Shown one piece after another: positions 55,694-64,000 of a stretch of 64,000 nucleotides of DNA (position 1 is the first letter of the stretch; each line of letters opens with the position of its first letter). The translations under genes and the position numbers were made by a program. Source of the stretch: Morinoia aosen (taxonomy: Eukaryota > Arthropoda > Malacostraca > Amphipoda > Talitridae); the NCBI GenBank assembly GCA_030386875.1, contig CM059569.1:49267842-49331841 (forward strand). The letters are read 5' to 3'. The notes beneath the pieces were generated by a model. The model ran no database searches. It saw only the letters and a list, made by a program, of their open reading frames with translations, and was not told where the DNA came from.

Positions 55694-58600
55694 TTGTCAT
55701 CGAATAAGGGAAGCTAATGCTCGAGAATTTGAAATTATCGCGAACGTGAAAGTAATTCCGCAGAATTAATTATTTTATATTGAACTGAATGCACTTGAAT
55801 TATTTGTCCTCAGGTCATGCATTTTTAAACTGACCTATCGGGTTTAATTTATTTGAAACATGAAATACGTAGCACGGAATCCACACCATGAAAAACTGTT
55901 TTTCTAGTAGGCACATCCTGGAAACCCACGTGAAGGGGCCGACTGCAGGCAGTTTAAGGAACGTCTACCCTCGTCAGCATAAACGTGTTGTTAGCAATGT
56001 TGTGATTGATGTTAGCATCATTGTGCTTCATGCCATCAGACTGTAAAGCCACTGTAATTTACGGTACATTTTGATCGATGTGACTCCGTTACGGTATTTC
56101 TACTCTTATTGTAATTGGGGCGTTTATTCTTTTTAGCATCAAATAAAATACTTCCTATGCAATTTCGCTCACAAATCACTTAGCTATTTGAATGCATTTT
56201 CGAAAAGTATTTTGTCGATCCACATGGCAGCACAGTAATTTTTCAGAGCTCCAGAGTGTAATGTTCAAACTCGTTTAAAAGAGTTTGAGTAAAGGCTTCA
56301 TCTTGCCTGCTATTTCTTTAGTAAAATGATTTTGCCTTCGTCAAAAGTCGAGTAAACATTTTCGATTTCAACACAAGCAAGCCTTGAATGATTTTCTGGT
56401 AGAATACGAGTATTATATTATATGAGTAAAAAATGTAATATTGAAATTAAAACATAATGAAAAGCATTCTTAGACTCAATAGCGCCTGTGTTTTGGTTAT
56501 TTTGTTGCGTTGTCGCGTGACTTCACAGTCATGCTAGCTCATACTAAGGCAATCAAAATCATGATCTTCACTCAAGCTCATTTCTAACATAGAATAGAAT
56601 TATTTCATAAATAGATGACAGAGTGATTCGATTACATTCTTTGCTACTAAAAGTGACTCAGTGAGTGCAGCAGAACATGCTGAACATGAGCTGTCACGTG
56701 AAATGTGTGAACAAGGTAAAATAATACACTCACGAACCATTTTCTACTGTTTAAGTATTTATTGGTTATCAATCCACTTGCTTAAAGTAAAATACCCGTG
56801 TGAATACATTTGTACTATATCCCCCGATAATATAATTAACCCCTAACACGACTAAGATTCATATTTTATAGCGTGTCTATCAATTAAGGTCCTAAGTATC
56901 AAGAAGTCTTTAAAATCTTATTTATTGTAGCACATTTTACGCATCCATTTGTTTGGACACAAACAGCTTTTATTTGGTTTCTTTTCTTGCATTGAATGAA
57001 CTTAGAATAATATTTCCATTACGATAGTGGATTTTTGGTGCATACCGCAATTTCAATAACTAATGAATTTCTCGTTATGAAGCCCAACAATAGCTTGATT
57101 CATTAGCTAGGAAATTATTCGTAAGCTTCTAAGCTCCATTTTTAAAATAATTTCTTTCAGTTTAAACCTCTGCATGTAAAGTATTTTCGCGATCACATTG
57201 ACCAATGTACATAAGGGAAGTTTATTAATTATTGTAAAAAATATATATTGGAGTTAATTCAGTTTTTGCTGTTTTCAGATAATCTGAGAAAACGAACTTC
57301 AATTTCAATTCTAAACTTCACATTATTCGAAATTTTTCTACTTTCCGTTAGATGTCAAGAAGTATATGTATGAACCTTTTCCTAATCCTGTCAGAGAGAT
57401 CGTTTTCGCAATGGCAAAGTAAGGTCGTGAGTTATAATTTCCGAAAAAGAATGTACCCTCCTTTTCATGTATCGTGATCCAATTTTGGATAGTTACTCAT
57501 GAGCGCTAAACTTTAAGCAATTCGTAGCGGTAATTCAAATTTAAACTATTAGCTAAAAATTCTGAACCATTTTGCCATAGACACACCATGGATTTAAAAC
57601 CAAAAGTTTTTCCCGATAGAGGAACGTTAACCTCATCTTATTGAAGGACATTGGAACCTTCAAGCAAACTTAGCTCAACAAAGTACAATCCTCAGCTGTC
57701 ACGCCTACTTGACAATTGTTTACTGCTTAAATTCACGTCTCTTGCCTAAAACGTGGATGGATATAACAGTGAAAATACTCCGGTCTCTGCTGATCGTACT
57801 ATACGTAGGGCTTGCTGCCTACTCTTCATGTCCATATTCAAGAAACGAGTAAAACGCGGTCATCTGAAATGGGAAATGACTTATAGTTACGTCAATAAAA
57901 TTGAATTGGGGTGTAGATTCCATAATCCAGCTGGAATGATGATAATAGACAGGTGTGGTCTTCGAGAAATATATCGTTTCTGTTTTATCAACGGGTAATC
58001 AGTAAGTGGAGTTTTAGCCACAGAAAGAAAGGAATTTTGAGTGAAGCACATTTAAATGCAGGAACATTCAGGATATTGCCTGCTGATGGTCAGGTCTTCG
58101 GATTGAATAGCTTAAACGTTTGAAAATTAAGAGTTCTTTGTATACTAAACAAAAGCAGCGTAGTGATAGAAAAATCAAACTCATAAGATATTCGATAGGT
58201 CAGTAGAGGATTGAGAGTTTCACTGTATGACATGTTTGTTACAAAATTCCTCCGGATTTTCAAATATATTTCAACCATGCGGGTTATGCTTCCATGCATT
58301 CACGCTAGAGCACTGATTTACCTCGTGAGGGATACTGCTTAATTCATTCATAAGGATTTGAACTGTAAGTTGTTCATTTGCGGGAAACATATGCTTCATT
58401 TTTTCGCTCCTTAAATGCAATGCGAGACAAAATTTATTTCAACATTACATTTACATCATGAACTTCGCTCCTGAAAGGCAACACAATGTTGCATTTACAG
58501 TACTTCCACTTTTATAATTGCATCATTATATGTAGAATCATTTGGTCTAATTCCTATACTTTAAAAACTTCATTGAAAGATTAACGCCACGCGAACCTTC

Positions 58601-59032
58601 TCATTTTTAGAAATTGTCTTTTTGAAAAAAACAAGTCAGGTTATTTGTAAAGTTCATTGCTACAATTTTTTCATCGCTTTTAATTTGTACCATTTTTGAG
58701 TTCATAATTATACAGATTTCGAAATTTAAACGTTTATTGGTAGAAGTAAGTGCATTCTGCAAACCCACATTTTTTTCTTCATACTGTGTTCTTTTTAATA
58801 TTCGTGCTTCGATAGTTCTTGTGCGTAATGTTTTGATGAATTAGAAGTTCTTAACCTAAAATTGGTATGATTATTATTCTCATCTTTAGTTTGACGCATC
58901 GATTATGCCAAAATTTCTTGCGTTAGGACAACCATCCGCCTCTTTTTTCTATTTAGGTGCGGACGGACGACTTGAAACACATTGCCGAAGTTCAGCTGTA
59001 AAGGCTGCCCGCGCGTGTGTCAACTATCAAAA
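55694..59032. other. No gene recognised
   Basis: AT-rich sequence with no open frame above about 85 codons and no family signal. A frame at 57,753-57,998 is unremarkable. No tRNA or clear repeat is seen. Confidence 0.45.
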
Positions 59033-59038
59033 TTTATT
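59033..59038 (-). terminator. Candidate poly(A) signal for the lectin-like gene
   Basis: AATAAA on the - strand, about 240 nt after the stop codon at 59,276. It is a plausible but unproven signal. Confidence 0.35.
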
Positions 59039-59275
59039 AACTTTTACGATTTGCCTTGATATTTTAGGTTAGATTAAGAATTTTTAAGGAAAAACCACTC
59101 AGAGTACAGATTCCTTTGTCGTATGCTTGCCAATTGCAATCTGCATTATCACAGAATACTGGTCAATTTGGTGCTGTATTATTGGTCAATTTGGTGCAAC
59201 AATCGTCTTGAGCAATTCAGGACTGTAATTTTGTTATGACTTCGTTGAATCCTGCATACCCCAAAGTTTAGAGAC

Positions 59276-60037
59276 TCAGATGTATATTTCGAGGTGACAA
59301 ATCTGCAGGCGATTAGCTTTCCCATTAGTGATACTCTGAATGGAGAGATACCTGCCAGCAATGAGCGTTGCAGAGTTTGTGATGAATTCGTAATTGGGAT
59401 ACAAAGCTGAACCACTGAGAAAGCCAAGCTGCTCGTAGTTTACAAAGTTGCCTGATGCCGAAGAATATCCAATGCGTACATCCAGGTTTTTAAAATAAGC
59501 GGCATAGTTCGAGTTGTTTTGCCCTTTAACTAAAACACATCGTACAAGTCGCTGCATTCCTAAATCAAATACAATGAATGGGTTTTCTTCTGAACCCGTC
59601 AAGAAACAGCTGTCCATTTCAAAGTCGTAAACACCGTCTAAGAGGTTAGAAGATACCCTTTTAATCTGATCATTCCACATAGGCGTGGCATCGTGCACTG
59701 TGATGTTAGACTGCGCTGTAAGAATGTTCTTTCGGTTCCTTTTGGTATAACACACAATCCAAGGAGGTCCGTCAGGGTCTTCATTGAAGGGCACAGCGAC
59801 GAGGCCCAGCAAAACCACGCCCGATTCAGCCCGGCAGTACATGAGGCAACAGTCCGTCATGCCACAGAGAGTCGCTGCTTGCGTCATGGACAGCCCAGTT
59901 TCCAGAGTCTGGAAGCCTGAACCTTGCAGACGACTGGCGGCGAGGTGGGTGATCCTCAGGGTGGCATCGAAAGACCAGGACGTTGTTATGGTTGTCAGCA
60001 GTGGCACGAGGCACGCAGCCGCTCGCGAGAAGGTCAT
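59276..60037 (-). CDS. Secreted PAN-like / F5-8C (fucolectin)-like protein (253 aa)
   Basis: Probable extracellular sugar-binding protein. From ATG at 60,037, residues 1-22 look like a signal peptide (MTFSRAAACLVPLLTTI...). Residues about 28-100 hold the cysteine pattern C58, C63-C64, C68, C96 with CGMTDCCLMYCRAE, like a PAN/apple domain. Residues 107-253 look like a galactose-binding (F5/8 type C, fucolectin) domain: LLDGVYD, CFLTGSEENPFIVFDLG, FKNLDVRIG, AGRYLSI and a final CHLEIYI. An in-frame ATG at 60,172 would add 45 residues and hide the signal peptide; a possible 3' splice site (CGTCCACACAG) precedes 60,037. Domain calls are from motif memory. Confidence 0.72.
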   Translation of the reverse strand: MTFSRAAACLVPLLTTITTSWSFDATLRITHLAASRLQGSGFQTLETGLSMTQAATLCGMTDCCLMYCRAESGVVLLGLVAVPFNEDPDGPPWIVCYTKRNRKNILTAQSNITVHDATPMWNDQIKRVSSNLLDGVYDFEMDSCFLTGSEENPFIVFDLGMQRLVRCVLVKGQNNSNYAAYFKNLDVRIGYSSASGNFVNYEQLGFLSGSALYPNYEFITNSATLIAGRYLSIQSITNGKANRLQICHLEIYI

Positions 60038-61822
60038 GGCTGTGATGCTTGCGTCTGTGTGGACGAAACATAAAATGCCATCAAAGGAATAGCTTCGCCA
60101 GGCCCATTTTATCAAAATAATAACTTCAAGTGAAACACAGATGTCTTCTGCATTTGTGAAGATTAACACCATACTTCAAAACAAACGAAATGATATTTTG
60201 CAGCTAGAAAAGTTTGCTAATTTTTAAATTGAACATATTCATGATAATGTTGCAGTTGATTTCTTATTTTCGGTTCAGTGAACAAGGAATTTTAAAGATA
60301 ATTTTAATGTTTGGTGAATTTGTTCTACACAATATCAAACATTTTTGTGATGAATTATGATTTTCAAACATCCGTTTTTTACCTTTACTAGCGTGAATAA
60401 GTTGAAATGAAGTAGAACGTAACTTTGAATCAGTAAGCTTCGTTGACGAACCGGCTCGAAATTACTACTTTTTTGTTTTCGCCGAGGTCTCCTAGAAATG
60501 GACCAGGAGCACAATCGATATAAACTAGGAGAATTTCGAAAACAAATAATTGTCAACCTGGTGGGCTTATAGGATAGAAAAACTGCACTTGTTCAACAGT
60601 CGTTTTCTTCAAAGTGCGAGTGTTCTAGAATGCCATTGTTTGTGAGATCACATCAACGGAGTTTAGGAAGTTCGAAAAAAGTGAACCAGATAAAACTTTT
60701 TTTGCAGCGAGCGTTACAATTTCCTCATTCTTAATGTAGATCCAAGCGAAGTTTAAAATTGAAACTCAATGTCACATAATATGAAACTCATAAAAGTTAG
60801 GATCGATTTTAAAGTCTGTAACGTTCATCTTATTTCCAGATAAAAATAATGAGCTTCGTGGCAGCCTTGTGATTTGTATAGGCAATCCAGAAGTGCCAGT
60901 AGAGGTACGCACCTCGTTAGTACATTATCAGAGGACGACATGTGAAAGTTCAGGACCCAGCACTATATTTTGACTTAACGTATCTGGCTTAGGAAAATAC
61001 CTGCACGGCAAAAGTAGTGATTTTCGGCTCCAGAGATGAATGGCGATCGAAGTTAATTAGAATAAATGATCGTCGAAACAGATATTTATTATTGTTGTCA
61101 GTTTAAATGTATCCATGGAATTGAATAGAAAAATGTTTCGGCATCAGACTAGCAGATGATGATGATGATGGCAGCACAGGTCGGGACAATCAACTGAATT
61201 TATGAGAATTATATCATCGAGAAAATAACTTAAGTGGACTCAAAGGTACACTTAAGTTTTTAAAAAAGGTCGCTTGACCAATTTTGAAATATCAAGTGCT
61301 CTAGCTCTAAATTACGAGAACTTCGATTCCTCATTGACACCGAATTCATCGCATCCATTTTCGATATCACCTGTAATTTACGAAGAAATGACTTGGGGAA
61401 TCTGAAGTGGTCTCCTCTCATTGCCTTCGGTTCTCTCTCTCCACTGATCTTCGGCATGCAGTTAATTTTACCTCGACTGCTTCATTGTATTTTACATAAT
61501 TATAAATTCAAGCGAAACGCACTGAGAGCTTTGATTTAGTACAAAAGTTTTCAGTATGAATTGGTATTATTGGGACCCCTGTAAAAACGTTCGAATATCT
61601 TGCATTCAGAATACATCGTAAAATTTGGTGCGAAATGAAAGCATAAAACAGGGAAACATCATTTGCGTGTCTCCAACGACAATGAATGTACTTTTTTCGT
61701 TTCGGTGCTGACGATCTTGAACTTTTCGTCCTCACCTTACGATACGAGTACGCTTGATAACTTAACATTGCACAATAATCTCTATTCAAAGAATAAAAAG
61801 AAGAACCAGAGTAAAAATGAAC
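60038..61822. other. Upstream of the lectin-like gene; no other gene recognised
   Basis: The first part may hold a 5' UTR intron of the - strand gene. Beyond it lie only short frames (for example 61,260-61,457) with no family resemblance, and a short (GAT)n at about 61,156. Confidence 0.4.
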
Positions 61823-61870
61823 ACTACGTTTATTGCATACGTTTCGGAATTTTTAAAATTCCATCGTCAG
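61823..61870 (-). ncRNA. Hammerhead-ribozyme-like motif next to Penelope-like element 2
   Basis: On the - strand: CTGACGA (61,870-61,864), an 18-nt segment that folds on itself (GGAATTTT...AAAATTCC), then GAAAC (61,845-61,841), then CGT...ACGTA, which can form a short stem III ending in a UA cleavage position. This is the order of a hammerhead core, and hammerheads occur in terminal repeats of Penelope-like elements. It lies downstream of, and on the same strand as, element 2. Helix I does not pair locally, so activity is doubtful. Confidence 0.45.
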
Positions 61871-61972
61871 TGCTGAAACAGGAGAAAATAGAAAAAATTT
61901 CTCAAGATCCTAGTAGAAACAAATATATATCTTCCACAATATTTTTCCTAATGTAAGAACCTTAATTTGTAT

Positions 61973-62115
61973 TCATTCATACACAAACAGTTGCATACTC
62001 ATAATTCACAAAAACACACATATACACGCTAATCCAGATACACCCAGTGAACACATACCATGCCTACACACGCACAACACACATACACATCTACATACAT
62101 ACAAACACACACAGA
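61973..62115. repeat. CA-rich low-complexity tract
   Basis: Irregular (ACAC/ACATAC)n sequence directly after the 3' end of Penelope-like element 2. It could be the element's terminal repeat or its target. Confidence 0.7.
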
Positions 62116-62121
62116 ATTACG

Positions 62122-63054
62122 TCAGTAGGTGGGGGCAATTGATAACTTAACGGCACTAATGTCTTTGCTGAGGTTAGGTTTATGAGTGAATATGAAAAGG
62201 GACTCTAAAATTCTGAGGTCATGCTCACTGTTAGCTCGGCATAAAGTTGAGAAATTTGTATTTTTGAACGAGTGATTTGAATTTTCACAGTGATCTTTAA
62301 TTGCTGATTGGGGTGGAACGGTTAGTGCACGGCCGGTTCTATGAGATATTCCTGCGTGTTGGCTATGTCTGATGAATTGTTGGAGTTTGGTATTACCAAC
62401 GTAAGACTGCATGCAGCAGTCACACTTATAAAAATAGACACAACCACTCCACAGGCACTCATCCAATCGTTCTTTTCTGCTAAAAAAGGATGCAATCTTA
62501 AAACTATTTTTGTAAAACACTCTGACGTCAACCGTAGTAAAAAAACCTACTAACCAAAGACACTACCTCCCTCTTCAGCTCTGCACATGGTACACGACCA
62601 TGGATCTGCGTTCAAATAAACCATGAATGGTAACTCGACGTACAAGGTCTGCTTTGGTACGCTCAAAGTTGCAGGAGAGGGGCAAATTTTGCGGTCGAAA
62701 AATTTTCTAACACAATTCTGAATAAGTGATTTCGGATATTTGTTGTTAATCAGTAATTTTACAACGTATTCTATTTCAAGATGGAATAATTCATACGTGC
62801 TGGATATGCGGTATGCACGATTAAGCAAACTGTAAATACACAATTTATATATATCCTCCATACACACAGCTGAAATAGTTCATAGCAAGACCAGTGAACG
62901 TAGGCTTCCTGTAAACAGAAGTAATGAGTTTAGAATTTGACTTTTTTATGAGGACGTCTAAGAAAGAGATCTGACCATTTTTCTCTACTTCCATTGTAAA
63001 TTTAATATTAGAATGAGATGCGTTAATATACTGAAAAAAGCTATTGGCTGTCAT
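62122..63054 (-). pseudogene. Penelope-like element 2, decayed RT-GIY-YIG fragment
   Basis: Three overlapping frame pieces in order. 63,054-62,845 has FLDVLIKK and VYRKPTFTGLAMNYFS, just after where the YxDD motif should be. 62,867-62,550 has the thumb-like LLNRAYRISSTYELF. 62,520-62,122 has a GIY-YIG-like end (CDCCMQSYVGNT, NHSFKNTNF, LESLFIFTHKP). Frameshifts near 62,860 and 62,540 break it, and the reverse-transcriptase core is lost upstream of 63,054. It differs clearly in sequence from element 1, so it is another family and older. Confidence 0.85.
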
Positions 63055-64000
63055 TTCAAAACTAGCGAGATTCAGCTAGAGAGAAGAACTTCACAGATAA
63101 AATGCTCCCCCAGGACTGCTAGCTGAAGTGCTCGGCAACACCTTAAGTACTACGCACGCCCTGCGTCGCAGATGGGCGGGTCTTGCTGCTTGTGTTGGTT
63201 TAGGTAGTACATTATTTAAACTATTTATTGGAGTTAGCGTTCATGATCGGTGCTTCTTTCTTTATTCTCTGAAAATATTGCGGCATATTTTCATTAAAGG
63301 CTGTGATCGGGCATGTGTGTATTATGCTGAATGCTGGGAGGAAGGTATTCAAAGGGGATTGTTCCATCTTGTGATCATAGCTTAAGTGCTTAGATATGTT
63401 GTTGGCTCAGAACAGGGGTTGCTTTGCTCTTCTTTCCATCAAGCAGGTGTGTCGCACATGCTAGCCTGACAGCTTTCTACCAGGAATGCAAATTTATAGA
63501 CTATTCCCGTGGTACAAATTTGTAGACCATTCCCTCACGCTGAGAGTCGGGTAGTAAAGATACTTGACCTCATTTGGAATACAGCTGGACAACTTACAAC
63601 TTTTTTCTTGGTGGTTTGGCTGGGCGATAGTGCAGCGAAATCCTGTTAGTTACGAATTTTGAGTTTATCGTGTAAGTACTGAGGTTGTAAAATTTGATGC
63701 AGAGGCAGAAATATATTTTCTGGGTAATTCTGAAAGCCATCATGGTATTTATTTATCAATATTTTGACTGTGTTATTAAAATGCTCATGAGGAAGCCCTT
63801 GTTCCTAAGTATTTGCTTTGTGCACCGGATCTCCTCCATACAAGTCTCCTAAGATGAGCAACATTTTTTGGTGTGAGGGATGTGTCTTACAAATGATTTT
63901 TTGTACAGTAAAGGTAGATGAGTAGGGAGGTGAGTGTATGAGCTGTTATCCGCGTGCTTGATGTAATCAGCTGCACAGAAACATGACCCTTTGAATTACA
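63055..64000. other. No gene recognised
   Basis: No continuation of the Penelope-like reading frame and no ORF of note. The 85-codon frame at 63,128-63,385 has no recognised domain. Confidence 0.4.

Overview
The window is eukaryotic, AT-rich and dominated by repeats. It has intron-containing genes with GT-AG splice sites, TATA plus TCAGT-type initiators (a typical arthropod core promoter), Penelope-like, CR1/L2-like, LTR and Helitron elements, a tRNA-derived SINE and a secreted PAN/F5-8C-like lectin gene. An arthropod is the best guess. The species cannot be named from the sequence, and there is no sign of a prokaryotic replicon.

The organising feature is a duplicated cassette carrying a 317-aa RING-finger gene. 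Copy R1 lies on the + strand (about 8.85-22.3 kb). Copies R2 (about 30.95-40.2 kb) and R3 (about 40.57-49.9 kb) lie in tandem on the - strand, so R1 faces R2. In transcription order each cassette holds a CACGTG-rich 21-bp minisatellite, a 1.2-1.7 kb non-coding block ('block A'), a TATA/Inr promoter, RING exon 1 (860 nt in all three), an exon 2 that completes the zinc finger (94 coding nt in all three), a second exon-2-like exon that lacks the last two zinc ligands, and a 3' tail with 109-bp tandem units. R2 and R3 also share a segment upstream of the minisatellite. It holds one copy of an 82-bp sequence in R2 and 17 tandem copies in R3.

Mobile elements mark and split the cassettes. A CR1/L2-type non-LTR retrotransposon with two intact ORFs lies between block A and the R1 promoter. 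A 533-bp non-autonomous Helitron lies in the R2 tail, and R1 and R3 preserve its empty site. A retroposon with an (ATT)n tail sits only in R2. Between R1 and R2 is a 5'-truncated Penelope-like element whose ORF is split by a very young 5.39-kb LTR retrotransposon (1,275-bp LTRs, TAAA duplication, tRNA-Leu-type primer site, no coding capacity).

Region by region: 0-5.35 kb, no gene seen; 5.35-7.25 kb, exactly 100 units of a 19-bp repeat; 7.25-8.85 kb, cassette fragments and a 35-bp array; 8.85-22.5 kb, R1 with the CR1/L2-like insertion; 22.5-30.95 kb, microsatellite, Penelope-like element and LTR element; 30.95-49.9 kb, R2 and R3; 49.9-59.1 kb, mostly empty, with retroposon remnants, a 20-bp palindrome and a SINE; 59.27-60.04 kb, PAN/F5-8C-like gene; 61.8-63.06 kb, a decayed second Penelope-like element with a hammerhead-like motif downstream.

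The most unusual biology is the RING family. All three copies are intact with conserved promoters. The middle of the protein diverges while both ends stay nearly fixed, and each gene could be spliced to a RING-completing or a RING-breaking last exon. Coordinates and alignments were made by eye, so percentages are approximate.
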